Positions 10,869-19,975 of a DNA stretch of 64,000 bases are shown piece after piece; positions within the stretch are counted from its first letter, which is position 1; every line of letters starts with the position of its first letter. The notes beneath the pieces were generated by a model. The model had not been told where the DNA came from and did no database searches. It was given only the letters and a program-made list of their open reading frames with translations. The position numbers were made by a program, and so were the translations under genes. The stretch is from contig NZ_JAPMLV010000001.1 of the NCBI RefSeq assembly GCF_026420145.1, forward strand, positions 558,001-622,000, read 5' to 3'. This DNA is from Enterobacter pseudoroggenkampii (GTDB lineage Bacteria > Pseudomonadota > Gammaproteobacteria > Enterobacterales > Enterobacteriaceae).

Positions 10869-11109
10869 ATTTACTCCCGATGAGATGTGAATCCGAGTCA
10901 GCCTTTCGCCATGGTGAGATAAACCTAACAATTACGCAACAGAAGACAAAAAAATCGTCTTAATCAAAGCGTATCTGAATGTTATTGCATAAACTTTAAT
11001 AACTTTACCCTCGTTGGGTTTCTTTAACCGTTTTAGTGCGCTATTACTCATCGCTTCTTGCGACACGGTGATGTGACGTAATTTTTGAATGGACACTCGG
11101 GTGGCATTT

Positions 11110-12315
11110 ATGACGCGTAAAATGACTTCTCTGCGCAGCCTGGCGACCGGCTCTGCGCTTCTTTTCCTGTTTGCACCAACGCTCTACGCAGCTGAACAGG
11201 CTGCGCCCGAAGCGCCGCCTGTGGATGCGCGCGCCTGGATCCTGATGGATTATTCCAGCGGTAAAGTGCTGGCGGAAGGGAATGCGGATGAGAAACTCGA
11301 TCCGGCAAGCCTGACCAAAATCATGACCAGCTATGTGGTGGGCCAGGCGTTAAAAGCGGGCAAGATCAAGCTGGACGATATGGTAACCATCGGTAAGGAC
11401 GCGTGGGCGACCGGCAACCCGGCGCTGCGCGGATCATCGGTGATGTTCCTGAAGCCGGGCGATCAGGTTTCCGTTTCCGATCTGAACAAAGGGGTAATTA
11501 TTCAGTCGGGAAATGATGCGTGCATCGCGCTGGCCGATTACGTTGCCGGCAGCCAGGATTCTTTCATTGGTTTGATGAATGGCTACGCGCAAAAGCTGGG
11601 CCTGACCAATACGACCTTTAAAACGGTTCACGGTCTGGATTCGCCGGGGCAGTTCAGTACCGCGCGCGACATGGCGCTGCTGGGGAAAGCGCTGATCCAC
11701 GACGTGCCGGATGAATACGCAATCCACAAAGAGAAAGAGTTTACCTTCAACAAAATCCGCCAGCCGAACCGCAACCGCCTGCTGTGGAGCAGCAACGTCA
11801 ATGTGGACGGGATGAAAACCGGCACCACGGCGGGTGCAGGTTATAACCTGGTGGCCTCCGCGACCCAGGGCGACATGCGCCTGATTTCGGTGGTGCTGGG
11901 CACCAAAACCGACCGTATTCGCTTTAATGAGTCAGAAAAACTGCTTACCTGGGGCTTCCGCTTCTATGAAACCGTGACGCCGATTAAACCGGATGCCACG
12001 TTCGTCAGCCAGCGCGTCTGGTTTGGTGACAAGAGCGAAGTGAACCTGGGCGCGGGTGAGGCGGGCTCGGTGACCATTCCGCGCGGTCAGCTGAAAAACC
12101 TGAAAGCCAGCTACACCCTGACCGACCCGCAGCTCACCGCGCCGCTGAAAAAAGGCCAGGTGGTCGGAACCATTGATTTCCAGCTCAACGGTAAGTCGAT
12201 TGAACAGCGTCCGCTGATTGTGATGGAAGCGGTGGAAGAGGGCGGCTTCTTCAGCCGGATGTGGGATTTCGTGATGATGAAATTCCACGGGTGGTTTGGC
12301 AGCTGGTTTAGCTAA
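11110..12315 (+). CDS. dacC: D-alanyl-D-alanine carboxypeptidase (PBP6)
   Basis: This is a low-molecular-weight penicillin-binding protein that trims the terminal D-Ala of peptidoglycan peptides. The 401-aa product has a signal peptide (core [12 protein letters not shown]) and the serine carboxypeptidase motifs: SLTK with Ser67, SGN, and KTGT. A beta-rich PBP5-type C-terminal domain follows, then an amphipathic membrane anchor ending HGWFGSWFS. The start at 11110 is chosen by length; an ATG at 11122 is possible. It stands alone, convergent with deoR. Confidence 0.96.
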   Translation: MTRKMTSLRSLATGSALLFLFAPTLYAAEQAAPEAPPVDARAWILMDYSSGKVLAEGNADEKLDPASLTKIMTSYVVGQALKAGKIKLDDMVTIGKDAWATGNPALRGSSVMFLKPGDQVSVSDLNKGVIIQSGNDACIALADYVAGSQDSFIGLMNGYAQKLGLTNTTFKTVHGLDSPGQFSTARDMALLGKALIHDVPDEYAIHKEKEFTFNKIRQPNRNRLLWSSNVNVDGMKTGTTAGAGYNLVASATQGDMRLISVVLGTKTDRIRFNESEKLLTWGFRFYETVTPIKPDATFVSQRVWFGDKSEVNLGAGEAGSVTIPRGQLKNLKASYTLTDPQLTAPLKKGQVVGTIDFQLNGKSIEQRPLIVMEAVEEGGFFSRMWDFVMMKFHGWFGSWFS

Positions 12316-12330
12316 CCTCGATGGGTTTTC

Positions 12331-12365
12331 TCCCTCTCCCTGTGGGAGAGGGCCGGGGTGAGGGC
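12331..12365. repeat. CCCTCTCCC palindromic repeat, copy 1
   Basis: A nine-base inverted repeat (CCCTCTCCC, TGT loop, GGGAGAGGG) is followed by CGGGGTGAGGG. It lies between convergent dacC and deoR. Related copies occur at 16016-16050, near 16398-16417 and, inverted, at 61237-61272, so it is a dispersed intergenic element. It may also end both transcripts. Confidence 0.75.
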
Positions 12366-12382
12366 ATCAGACCGCACCCCGT

Positions 12383-13141
12383 TTAATACATCAACTTCAC
12401 CTGCTGCGCCTTCGCGTGGGCCACGATCTCGTCGTCCGGGCGGCAGTCGCTGACGATGGCATCGAACTGCGCCAGCTCGCCCATTCTTGCCGAACGCACC
12501 TTACCAAACTTGCTGTGATCGACCACCAGCACATGGTACTGCGCGGCGCTCAACGCCCAGTGCTTCACCGGCAGCTCTTCCAGATTAAAGCAGGTCGCGC
12601 CCTGACGCACGTTGACGCCTGCGGCGGAATAAAACGCGATATCCGGGCAGAGATTGCTGAGCGTGTCCTGCAGGTTAAGCGGCTTAAAGATGGCGTTGCT
12701 GGCGTGAAACTCGCCGCCGCAGAGGATCACCCGGCACTCGGGTTTCTCCTGAAGCGCCAGAAAGGTGTTCAGGGAGTAGCAGACGGCGGTGAACGGAATG
12801 CTGCTGTCGATGGCCTCGATAATCCACGGCGTAGTGGTACCGCAGTCAAAAAACAGCGTCTGGTGCGGCTGTACCAGTGAGGCTGCAAGCCGCGCGGCTT
12901 TGCGTTTCTCTTCCACCAGGCGCGTCTTCTGGTCGCTGATCAGATAATGGCTGGCGCTGCGCGGCTCAAGCACAATATACCCGCCCAGCAGCACGACGGG
13001 CGCGCTCTCGCTGTTCAGATCCCGACGAATGGTCATCTCTGAGACGCCGAGGAGGTTGGCGGCTTCCTTAAGATGCAGCTTATCGCTGCGCTTCAGCGCC
13101 TGTAGCAGCTGAGCAATGCGGTCATCGCGACGTGTTTCCAT
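12383..13141 (-). CDS. deoR: Deoxyribonucleoside regulator DeoR
   Basis: This 252-aa repressor has the same length as E. coli DeoR, which controls deoxyribonucleoside catabolism in response to deoxyribose-5-phosphate. The N-terminal DeoR-type helix-turn-helix (HLKEAANLLGVSEMTIRRDL) is followed by the sugar-phosphate isomerase-like sensor domain (FFDCGTTTPWI; LCGGEFH; VVDHSKFGKV). It is monocistronic: a terminator-like hairpin separates it from upstream ybjG. Confidence 0.96.
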   Translation of the reverse strand: METRRDDRIAQLLQALKRSDKLHLKEAANLLGVSEMTIRRDLNSESAPVVLLGGYIVLEPRSASHYLISDQKTRLVEEKRKAARLAASLVQPHQTLFFDCGTTTPWIIEAIDSSIPFTAVCYSLNTFLALQEKPECRVILCGGEFHASNAIFKPLNLQDTLSNLCPDIAFYSAAGVNVRQGATCFNLEELPVKHWALSAAQYHVLVVDHSKFGKVRSARMGELAQFDAIVSDCRPDDEIVAHAKAQQVKLMY

Positions 13142-13154
13142 AGTTCCTCGGGAT

Positions 13155-13186
13155 AAAAAAGTGAACCCCCGCAGGGCGGGGGTTCA
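13155..13186 (-). terminator. Rho-independent terminator of ybjG
   Basis: On the minus strand an 11-base-pair stem (TGAACCCCCGC with its complement, three-base loop) is followed by six T residues. It lies between the ybjG stop (13209) and the deoR start (13141), so it ends the PAP2-ybjG transcript. Confidence 0.85.
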
Positions 13187-13208
13187 AGTGTAACCTGTCA
13201 GGTTGGGG

Positions 13209-13817
13209 TTAGTCACGTATCCAGCCTTTGCGGATCGGGATAGCGAAAATGGCACGATAGAGCGAAGACAGCGTGCGGTAGAGCGCTTCACCGAAGAGAC
13301 TCCACAGGATAGCCGCGCTCACGCAGCCAATCAGCCCGACCAGGAAACCGCCCACCATATCCAGCGGCCAGTGAACGCCCAGGTAAATGCGAGACCAGGC
13401 GATTGCCAGGGCCGCCACCATCAGGACCGCACCAGACCACAGGCGATGCCAGAATAGGAAAGCCAGTGCGAAGGTGAAGATCACCGTACCGTGATCGCTC
13501 GGGAACGAGTCATCCGGCGCGTGGTGCAGGAAGGTATAGCCCACGTGAGCCACAAAAGGACGGGGGTGCGGGAACACATGACCCAGTGCGAAGCTCACCA
13601 GAACGCTCACGCCCAGCGCCATCGCCACTTTGATCACCAGCTGGCGGTGCGCTTTCACCTGGCTACGAGGTCCCCACAGCCAGAGGATGGCGGCCAGCGC
13701 TGGCACGATACTGATCAGATCTTTTGCCAGGAAGGTGGCAAAGTCGATCGTCCACTCAGGCGAGGCCGGCGTGGCGTTGATCAGATAAAACAGCTGATAA
13801 TTCAGATTCTCTAACAT
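13209..13817 (-). CDS. ybjG: Undecaprenyl-diphosphate phosphatase, PAP2 type
   Basis: This is an integral membrane PAP2-superfamily phosphatase (202 aa) homologous to E. coli YbjG (Ukt), which recycles undecaprenyl pyrophosphate at the periplasmic face. Phosphatase motifs are visible: HPRPF, then DDSFPSDHGTV, then SRIYLGVHWPLDM. Five or six hydrophobic helices are apparent. The ATG at 13817 matches the E. coli N-terminus MLENLN. It begins 7 bases after the stop of the upstream PAP2 gene, so the two are almost certainly co-transcribed and probably share the PmrA-type site at 14600. Confidence 0.95.
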   Translation of the reverse strand: MLENLNYQLFYLINATPASPEWTIDFATFLAKDLISIVPALAAILWLWGPRSQVKAHRQLVIKVAMALGVSVLVSFALGHVFPHPRPFVAHVGYTFLHHAPDDSFPSDHGTVIFTFALAFLFWHRLWSGAVLMVAALAIAWSRIYLGVHWPLDMVGGFLVGLIGCVSAAILWSLFGEALYRTLSSLYRAIFAIPIRKGWIRD

Positions 13818-13824
13818 AGCGTTA

Positions 13825-14553
13825 TCACTCTTTAGCAAACCGGGTGGAAACAAGGCCGTAGACCACCACCTGAGAAAACCAGACCCACCACCCAGCCCAC
13901 AGGTTGTGAGAGAAAAAATGTGCCCCGCGCATGATCTGGCCGTAGCCCATCACCAGACCTAACACCACGCCCAGCGCGACGAAGCACCAGGCGAGACGCG
14001 GACGCTCGCGCCAGAAGGCAAAAAACAGCCCCATCACCATAAAGCCGCTGGAGGCGTGACCGCCGGGGAAGCAGCGCCCCGGACCGTTGTCAGCAGGGAC
14101 GGCGCTGAACAGGGGATAAGAGACGGCCTTACCGCCATATTCCACCAGATCCCACGGGCAGCTGTGATGGCTCACGCTTTTCAGCACGCCTACCACCAGC
14201 GCACCAACGCCCATCAGCAGCGCCGCCGTGACCAGCCTTGCGTTACGCTTGTAAGCGCCGTAAAACAGCGCCACGGCACCTAAGGCGATGGCAATGTACT
14301 TCGCCAGACGGTGGTTCAGCAGATCCAGCAGATGGTCTTTCTGCAGCGGGAAGCTCTGCGTTGCCGCGTCATACCAAAAACCGGTGATCCATCTGTCGAG
14401 CGCTTCATTGCGTGATAACCACGTGAAAAGCACGGCAAGGACGACCAGTACGAAAAGCTGATAACCATAAAAGCGGCCCGGCAAGCGGTAAAGTCGTTTT
14501 GTCTTATTTGTCTGTAAGTTAGACAATTCTGAACGGCTGGAAGTGAGTGCCAT
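13825..14553 (-). CDS. PAP2-family membrane phosphatase, uncharacterised
   Basis: This is a 242-aa membrane protein with five or six hydrophobic helices and PAP2-like motifs. Compared with the consensus the motifs are altered: KSVSHHSCPW where K-x6-RP is usual, PGGHASSG in place of PSGH, and MRGAHFFSHNLWA as the third motif. The catalytic histidines of motifs 2 and 3 are present. It starts the operon PAP2-ybjG and lies between ybjG and mdfA, where E. coli K-12 has no gene. Lipid A, undecaprenyl pyrophosphate or phosphatidylglycerophosphate are possible substrates; which one cannot be told. Its upstream region carries a PmrA/BasR-type box. Confidence 0.85.
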   Translation of the reverse strand: MALTSSRSELSNLQTNKTKRLYRLPGRFYGYQLFVLVVLAVLFTWLSRNEALDRWITGFWYDAATQSFPLQKDHLLDLLNHRLAKYIAIALGAVALFYGAYKRNARLVTAALLMGVGALVVGVLKSVSHHSCPWDLVEYGGKAVSYPLFSAVPADNGPGRCFPGGHASSGFMVMGLFFAFWRERPRLAWCFVALGVVLGLVMGYGQIMRGAHFFSHNLWAGWWVWFSQVVVYGLVSTRFAKE

Positions 14554-14599
14554 AATTTGGGGTCGTTGACGAGTAATGGGGCTATCATAAATCTGTCAA

Positions 14600-14616
14600 C
14601 TTAAGGAAACCTTAAA
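14600..14616 (-). promoter_or_regulatory. PmrA (BasR) box ahead of PAP2-ybjG
   Basis: On the minus strand the sequence reads TTTAAG-GTTTC-CTTAAG, a perfect match to the direct-repeat PmrA consensus YTTAAK-N5-YTTAAK. It lies 47-63 bases upstream of the PAP2 start, with a TATGAT -10 candidate ten bases further on (14584-14589). E. coli ybjG is known to be BasR-activated, which fits. Confidence 0.7.
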
Positions 14617-14721
14617 CGAAGACGATATGTGCTTTATTTCTGTTTATCCTCGATAAATCACTATCTCGGGCTGCGGCATTTCATTAAACTCGTCGCGATT
14701 TTGTCATTATAAAGAGATTGC

Positions 14722-15954
14722 ATGTTAAACCGTTCTTCTTCTGGTTCACGTCTGGGTCGTCAGGCGTTGCTTTTCCCTCTGTGTCTGGTGCTCTACGAAT
14801 TTTCTACCTATATCGGCAACGATATGATCCAGCCCGGTATGCTGGCCGTAGTGGCGCAGTACAACGCGGGAATCGAGTGGGTACCGACCTCCATGACCGC
14901 CTATCTGGCCGGCGGCATGTTTTTGCAGTGGCTGTTAGGTCCGCTGTCGGATCGTATTGGCCGTCGTCCGGTGATGCTGACGGGCGTGGTGTGGTTTATC
15001 GTCACCTGTCTTGCCACGCTGCTGGCGCAAAACATTGAACAATTTACCCTGCTGCGCTTCCTGCAGGGGGTGAGCCTGTGCTTTATCGGCGCCGTGGGGT
15101 ATGCCGCCATTCAGGAGTCGTTTGAAGAGGCGGTGTGCATCAAAATTACCGCGCTGATGGCGAACGTGGCGCTTATCGCCCCCTTACTCGGGCCGCTGGT
15201 GGGGGCCGCGTGGGTGCACGTTGCGCCGTGGGAAGGGATGTTTGTGCTCTTTGCGCTTCTCGCCGCCTTCGCGTTCTTTGGCCTGCACCGTGCGATGCCG
15301 GAAACGGCCACCCGCATCGGCGAGAAACTCTCGCTGAAAGAGCTGGGGAGGGATTACAAAGAAGTGCTGAAGAATGGCCGCTTTGTGGCGGGCGCGCTGG
15401 CGACCGGGTTCGTTAGCCTGCCGCTGCTGGCGTGGATCGCCCAGTCGCCGGTCATTATCATCAGCGGTGAAAAGCTCAGCAGCTATGAGTATGGTCTGCT
15501 GCAGGTGCCGATCTTTGGCGCGCTGATTATCGGCAACCTGGTGCTGGCACGTCTGACGTCACGACGCACCGTGCGTTCACTGATTATCATGGGCGGCTGG
15601 CCGATTGCCGCAGGGCTGATTCTGGCAGCGGTGGCGACCGTTGCGTCATCACACGCTTATCTGTGGATGACGGCAGGACTCAGCATTTACGCCTTCGGGA
15701 TTGGCGTGGCGAACGCCGGGCTGGTGCGCCTGACGCTGTTTGCCAGCGAGATGAGTAAAGGCACGGTCTCCGCGGCGATGGGGATGCTGCAGATGCTGAT
15801 TTTTACCGTCGGTATTGAGGTGAGCAAGCATGCCTACGCGATGGGCGGTAACGGGCTGTTCAGCCTGTTTAACCTCGCCAACGGCGTGCTGTGGGTTGGC
15901 CTGATGGTGGTGTTCCTGAAGGACAAACGCGTCGGGAACGCCCTGCAACCGTGA
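14722..15954 (+). CDS. mdfA: Multidrug efflux MFS transporter MdfA
   Basis: This is a drug/proton antiporter of the major facilitator superfamily (410 aa, 12 membrane helices). The acidic residues in helix 1 needed for cation and drug recognition are present (Glu26 and Asp34 in [10 protein letters not shown]), as is the motif A loop [12 protein letters not shown]. The protein is close to E. coli MdfA along its whole length. It is transcribed divergently from the PAP2-ybjG operon. The 3' neighbour ybjH of K-12 is missing and a repeat-rich gap follows. Confidence 0.96.
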   Translation: MLNRSSSGSRLGRQALLFPLCLVLYEFSTYIGNDMIQPGMLAVVAQYNAGIEWVPTSMTAYLAGGMFLQWLLGPLSDRIGRRPVMLTGVVWFIVTCLATLLAQNIEQFTLLRFLQGVSLCFIGAVGYAAIQESFEEAVCIKITALMANVALIAPLLGPLVGAAWVHVAPWEGMFVLFALLAAFAFFGLHRAMPETATRIGEKLSLKELGRDYKEVLKNGRFVAGALATGFVSLPLLAWIAQSPVIIISGEKLSSYEYGLLQVPIFGALIIGNLVLARLTSRRTVRSLIIMGGWPIAAGLILAAVATVASSHAYLWMTAGLSIYAFGIGVANAGLVRLTLFASEMSKGTVSAAMGMLQMLIFTVGIEVSKHAYAMGGNGLFSLFNLANGVLWVGLMVVFLKDKRVGNALQP

Positions 15955-16015
15955 TCTTTATTCCCTCTCCTCGTGGGCTGAGGGTTCCTCACAAAATAAT
16001 GCCTGCACGGGCGAC

Positions 16016-16050
16016 TCCCTCTCCCTTGAGGGAGAGGGCAGGGGTGAGGG
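16016..16050. repeat. CCCTCTCCC palindromic repeat, copy 2
   Basis: TCCCTCTCCCTTGAGGGAGA forms a near-perfect hairpin and is followed by GGGCAGGGGTGAGGG, the same layout as the copy at 12331. It lies 61 bases after the mdfA stop. Confidence 0.75.
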
Positions 16051-16148
16051 GGAACATACGGCTCTGGTGGTCATTCCGTTCACTTTATGTTTCTTGCTAC
16101 TCTTTAACGACACGACCTGTGAACGTGCCATGGCGGCTCAATCGCCGC

Positions 16149-16330
16149 CGCCCTGGCGACCCGGGCTCCCGGCGGTAAATCGCCGCTTCGCGGTGCCCTC
16201 AGCTTATTCCTTCAGGCTATCGGGTCGGGCATGAGCCTGCATCCCTGCAGGCCACGCCCTCTCGGCGCATCCGTGCGCCTCGCCCCGGCCTTACGGAAAC
16301 GCTTCGGCGATTTACAGCCGGACCAGGGCG
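16149..16330. repeat. Nested inverted-repeat element
   Basis: Two imperfect complementary arms (about 16149-16188 and 16300-16330) share the core GGCGATTTAC.GCCGG followed by CCAGGGCG when one is reversed. Between them lies a perfect smaller hairpin, GCCTGCA-TCCC-TGCAGGC (16235-16252). The whole could fold as a long branched stem. It looks like a dispersed non-coding element, but its copy number cannot be checked here. Confidence 0.55.
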
Positions 16331-16440
16331 TTGCTGTAAGCCATTTATTTTCCTGAAACTATATTCATCGCTTCCGGTTAAAAAATGACTGGGGATTCCT
16401 ATCCCTGTGGGAGAGGGTAAAGCCAACAGACCGCACGCGG

Positions 16441-17253
16441 TCAATTAAACGGCGCCTCCCCGTTCAGCACCTTATCAATCACATCCAGCACGCCTTCATC
16501 GTTATTATGCGGTGCTTCAAAACGCGCCGCCGCTTTGATATGCGGTCTGGCATTCGCCATCGCAAAGCTGAACCCGGACTGGCGCAGCATCTCCACGTCG
16601 TTGCCGCTGTCGCCGAAGGCCACCACATCGCTGTTCTCTATCCCCCAGCGCTGCTGCAGGATCCGCAGGCCGTTGGCCTTATGCACGCCGGGGATAATCA
16701 GGTCGATACTGCCGTGACCGGTGGTGACGGGCACCATGATGTCGCTGAGTTTTTCATGCAGCAGCGCCTGAATCCGCGGAATTTCATCATCGGATACGTT
16801 AAGCCCGAACTTGAAGAAAATATCGTTCAGGTTGCCGAAATCGCTGACCATTTCCAGACGGTGATAGTACTTTGCCGCGATGGCCTTAAAGCCCTCGTCA
16901 TAGCATTTCAGCGTGTAGGCGCTGCTTTTCCCGCAGGCGATGATCTCAATACCCGGCACGTCGCTTAACACGTTCGCGACCGTGTCGAAATGGGCTCTCG
17001 ACAGTTCACCGTTAAAGACATCTTCTCCTTCGCTCACGACCCAGCCACCGTTCTCGGCGACGAACGCAATTTCATGCGCAATCTCCGGGAAAAAGGAGAT
17101 TAACTGGTAGTACTGGTTGCCGCTGGCGACCACAAAGCGAATGCCTTGCGCCTTCATGCGGGCGTACTGCGCCAGAAAGCGCGGGCGATTATAGGTCTTG
17201 GCATCGCTCAGAAAAGTACCATCCATGTCGACGGCGATCAGTTTAACGCTCAT
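16441..17253 (-). CDS. ybjI: HAD-family flavin/sugar phosphatase YbjI
   Basis: This is a Cof-type HAD phosphatase (270 aa) homologous to E. coli YbjI, which dephosphorylates FMN and some sugar phosphates. Motif I (AVDMDGTF, nucleophile Asp9) is at the N-terminus, motif II (VVASGN) follows, and the C-terminal motif ([13 protein letters not shown]) with its two acidic residues is intact. The start overlaps the end of ybjJ by 11 bases, so the two are translationally coupled. Physiological substrate is not established. Confidence 0.94.
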   Translation of the reverse strand: MSVKLIAVDMDGTFLSDAKTYNRPRFLAQYARMKAQGIRFVVASGNQYYQLISFFPEIAHEIAFVAENGGWVVSEGEDVFNGELSRAHFDTVANVLSDVPGIEIIACGKSSAYTLKCYDEGFKAIAAKYYHRLEMVSDFGNLNDIFFKFGLNVSDDEIPRIQALLHEKLSDIMVPVTTGHGSIDLIIPGVHKANGLRILQQRWGIENSDVVAFGDSGNDVEMLRQSGFSFAMANARPHIKAAARFEAPHNNDEGVLDVIDKVLNGEAPFN

Positions 17254-18457
17254 ATCCCTTCTCCAGTGTCGTTTGTTTCGTTTCCGGCTTTGCCACCGCG
17301 CGCGCCACCAGCGCCGCGATGATGACCAACCCTAACACCACCAGCATGGTGCTGCGCAGTCCGTAGTGCTCACCGAGGAAGCCGAGCAGCGGCGGCCCGA
17401 CCAGGAAGGCGAGATAGCCCGTGGTTGCCACTACGCTGACGCGCGTCGGGGCATCCGGGCCGGTGTCGCTGGCGGCTGAAATGGTCAGCGGGAAGCCGAG
17501 CGACGCACCCAGCCCCCAGAGGATCACCGAGACCCCGGCAATCCAGTCCACATCGACAAAGATGATCATCGCGATGCCCAGACCGCCCAGCAGGGCGCTG
17601 GCGCGCACTACCGCCACGCGGCTGTAGCGGTCGATAAACCAGCCGCCGGTGAAGCGTCCGACGGTCATCCCCAGCGTAAACCCGGCGTAGATCAGCGAGC
17701 CGGAGGTCGGGCTAAAGCCGTGGCCGTCCACCATCAGCAGCGGCAGCCAGTCGTTGGCAGATCCTTCCGCGAACGCCATCGCCAGCACCACCACGCCGAT
17801 CAGCATCAGCTGGAAGTCGCGGTAGAAGGGCAGCCCTCTTTCGGCCGAGTGCTGTTCGTCAGCGGAGTTTTTGCCGTTACCGTCCGGGATCGCCCGGATG
17901 CCGGTAAGAATGGGAATGATGCACACCAGCGCCGCCAGCAGAATATGCAGATTGGCGCTCACGCCGGTGGCGGTCAGCGCCATCCCCACGCCGGCACCGG
18001 CCAGCGTGCCGAGGCTGTAAAAACCGTGCATCATCGGCAACACGGTTTTGTTCATCTCACGTTCGACCGCCGCCCCTTCAACGTTGATGGCAACTTCTGC
18101 AGAACCGAAGCTACCGCCAAATACCGTCAGGCCCAGGGCGAAGAGCACCGGTGAGGCAAACCACAGCGCCACGCTCAGCACGATCATCCCGAACACCGCG
18201 AAGCACATGGTAGTGCGGATCACCGCCCGCGTACCGAAGCGCTTAACCAGCCAGGCAGAGCAGAGAATGCCGCTCATGGAGCCTATCGACAGGCCAAACA
18301 GCACGATGCCCATCTCAGCGGTAGAAACGGACAAAATATCGCGAATGGCGGGGGTGCGCGTGGCCCAGGAGGCCATCAGCAGGCCGGGAATGAAGAAGAA
18401 CATAAACAGCGCCCACATGCGGAGCTGCAGGGCTTTGCGGGGAGAGGTCAGCGTCAT
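17243..18457 (-). CDS. ybjJ: MFS transporter YbjJ
   Basis: This is a 404-aa major facilitator protein with about 12 hydrophobic helices, homologous to E. coli YbjJ of unknown substrate. It is transcribed divergently from the TetR gene rcdA across an 81-base gap holding a perfect palindrome, a typical arrangement of a transporter beside its repressor. It is followed by the overlapping ybjI. Confidence 0.93.
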   Translation of the reverse strand: MTLTSPRKALQLRMWALFMFFFIPGLLMASWATRTPAIRDILSVSTAEMGIVLFGLSIGSMSGILCSAWLVKRFGTRAVIRTTMCFAVFGMIVLSVALWFASPVLFALGLTVFGGSFGSAEVAINVEGAAVEREMNKTVLPMMHGFYSLGTLAGAGVGMALTATGVSANLHILLAALVCIIPILTGIRAIPDGNGKNSADEQHSAERGLPFYRDFQLMLIGVVVLAMAFAEGSANDWLPLLMVDGHGFSPTSGSLIYAGFTLGMTVGRFTGGWFIDRYSRVAVVRASALLGGLGIAMIIFVDVDWIAGVSVILWGLGASLGFPLTISAASDTGPDAPTRVSVVATTGYLAFLVGPPLLGFLGEHYGLRSTMLVVLGLVIIAALVARAVAKPETKQTTLEKGYER

Positions 18458-18501
18458 TGGGGTAGCACCAGAAGTACAACAATAGCGACAACACTAGCAA
18501 G

Positions 18502-18523
18502 TTTGTGTACATTTGTACACAAA
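18502..18523. promoter_or_regulatory. Palindromic operator between ybjJ and rcdA
   Basis: TTTGTGTACA and TGTACACAAA form a perfect 10-base inverted repeat with a two-base TT spacer, ending 15 bases before the rcdA start. Size and position fit a TetR-family operator, so RcdA binding, and possibly control of ybjJ too, is likely. Confidence 0.75.
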
Positions 18524-18538
18524 CCACGTGAGGAATTT

Positions 18539-19090
18539 ATGAGCAGACCACCGAACGATCCGCATCGCCGGGAGAAGATCCTGCAGGCAACGCTCGATAC
18601 CATTGCCGAGCACGGGATCCACGCCGTCACGCACCGTAAAATCGCCACCTGTGCGGGCGTGCCGCTGGGGTCGATGACCTACTATTTCGACGGCATGGAG
18701 CCGCTGCTGGAGGAGGCCTTCACGTGGTTTACCCGGCAGATGTCGCAGCAGTACCGGGATTTCTTTGCCGGCGTCACCGGGCCGGAGATGGCGTGCGAAT
18801 CCATCACTACGCTGATCCACAGCTCGCAGGTGACCACGCCGCACAACATGGCGCTGATGTACCAGCTCTACGCCTTTATGCACCGCAGCGCGGCGCTCAA
18901 AACGGTGATGCAGGACTGGATGAAGATGAGCCAGACCACGCTGGAGCAGTGGTTCGACCCGGTCACCACCCGCGCGCTGGATGCGTTTATCGAAGGGATG
19001 ACGCTGCACTACGTGACCGACCGGACGCCGCTATCCCGCGAGGAGATCCGGGCGATGGTGGGGAGGATTGCGGGCGAGGGCAAAGGCTAG
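18539..19090 (+). CDS. rcdA: TetR-family regulator RcdA
   Basis: This 183-aa protein is homologous to E. coli RcdA (YbjK), a TetR-type regulator that activates csgD and affects biofilm and stress genes. The N-terminal DNA-binding domain is clear ([20 protein letters not shown], then [19 protein letters not shown]). The ATG at 18539 is preceded by GTGAGGAA as ribosome-binding site. The stop codon TAG overlaps, in the palindrome CTAG, the stop codon of the convergent SDR gene. Confidence 0.92.
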   Translation: MSRPPNDPHRREKILQATLDTIAEHGIHAVTHRKIATCAGVPLGSMTYYFDGMEPLLEEAFTWFTRQMSQQYRDFFAGVTGPEMACESITTLIHSSQVTTPHNMALMYQLYAFMHRSAALKTVMQDWMKMSQTTLEQWFDPVTTRALDAFIEGMTLHYVTDRTPLSREEIRAMVGRIAGEGKG

Positions 19091-19857
19091 GTTGCGCGCG
19101 CGGTCATATTGACGGTAGTTCCCGTGATGGCACCTGCCGCATCTGATACCAGAAACGTAATCGTGTCTGCTACCTGCGCCAGCGTCGGCAGGCGATGCGT
19201 CAGGGTACTTTGCGCGGCACCGCCGAGAAATTGCTCAACCGTTATCCCCATCGCCTGCGCCTTGGCGGCGAAAATGGCACCCACATACGAACCCGCCTGC
19301 ACCGCATCGGCTATCGCGTGCGAACGCAGACACAGCACACGAATATTTTGAGTCCCCAACTCAGCCGCAAGCGCCCGGGTCAAGGCTTCCGTACCCGCGC
19401 AGCCGACGATATGCCCGAGGTGGCCTGCCATCGCCATGTTTGCGGCGGGGGCGACGACGGTAATTATGGTCCCGCCATGCTCGCCGCCCATGCGGGATGA
19501 CACGGCTTTCGCAATGTTAAAGTACGCGGCCAGGAAAGGGTCGAAACCCTGCCTGAACTCGCCGAGCGTTAACGCCTCAAGGCGTTTACCCTGATCGTGC
19601 AGAAAGCCTGTGGCGTTGACGACGATATCAATGCGGGCAAGGTCCGGGAGTTGCGAGGACTCCTCAAGCGCATCGAAAATAAACGTGCTGGCAGAACCGC
19701 CCGCTGCGCGAATACGGCTGGCGACCTGCTCCAGCTTGGTGTGGTCACGTGCGGCGAGGTATACATCCGCTCCTTCACGCGCCAGAGCGTGCGCAGTTGC
19801 GCTGCCGATAGCGCCGCTGCCGCCGAAGATGACGGCGGTTTTGTTTTTAAAGCCCAT
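19087..19857 (-). CDS. SDR-family protein lacking the catalytic residues
   Basis: This 256-aa protein has the short-chain dehydrogenase fold: an N-terminal dinucleotide-binding motif ([18 protein letters not shown]), the NAG-like segment VVNATGFLH, and the C-terminal [13 protein letters not shown]. The active site is not canonical. Where Ser-Tyr-xxx-Lys is expected the sequence reads [11 protein letters not shown] and then GCAGTEAL, so the Ser, Tyr and Lys are all replaced. It may bind a nucleotide without being a standard oxidoreductase. It lies 118 bases downstream of arsC on the same strand, between rcdA and the ars genes, and is not in this place in K-12. Confidence 0.85.
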   Translation of the reverse strand: MGFKNKTAVIFGGSGAIGSATAHALAREGADVYLAARDHTKLEQVASRIRAAGGSASTFIFDALEESSQLPDLARIDIVVNATGFLHDQGKRLEALTLGEFRQGFDPFLAAYFNIAKAVSSRMGGEHGGTIITVVAPAANMAMAGHLGHIVGCAGTEALTRALAAELGTQNIRVLCLRSHAIADAVQAGSYVGAIFAAKAQAMGITVEQFLGGAAQSTLTHRLPTLAQVADTITFLVSDAAGAITGTTVNMTARAT

Positions 19858-19975
19858 ACCTGCATACCCTCACCAGACTTAACCCTCAACAGTATGTGCC
19901 GGGTTTCGGCGGATGCAACTCAACCGTTGGGTGGGGCATGCGGTTGGCAGATCTTACCGTGCCATTATCAATGGG

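Larger units (their letters stand above)
15955..16440. other. Repeat-rich intergenic region, no credible gene
   Basis: These 486 bases between mdfA and ybjI occupy the place of E. coli ybjH. They hold a degenerate and a good copy of the CCCTCTCCC repeat (near 15963 and at 16016-16050), a large nested inverted repeat (16149-16330) and a partial CCCTGTGGGAGAGGG copy (16398-16417). Short open frames here have no protein-like features. Confidence 0.75.

Noticed and set aside
16217..16444. A 75-codon minus-strand frame in the mdfA-ybjI gap
   Set aside because: It spans the inverted-repeat element and its end overlaps ybjI; the composition is that of repeat DNA.
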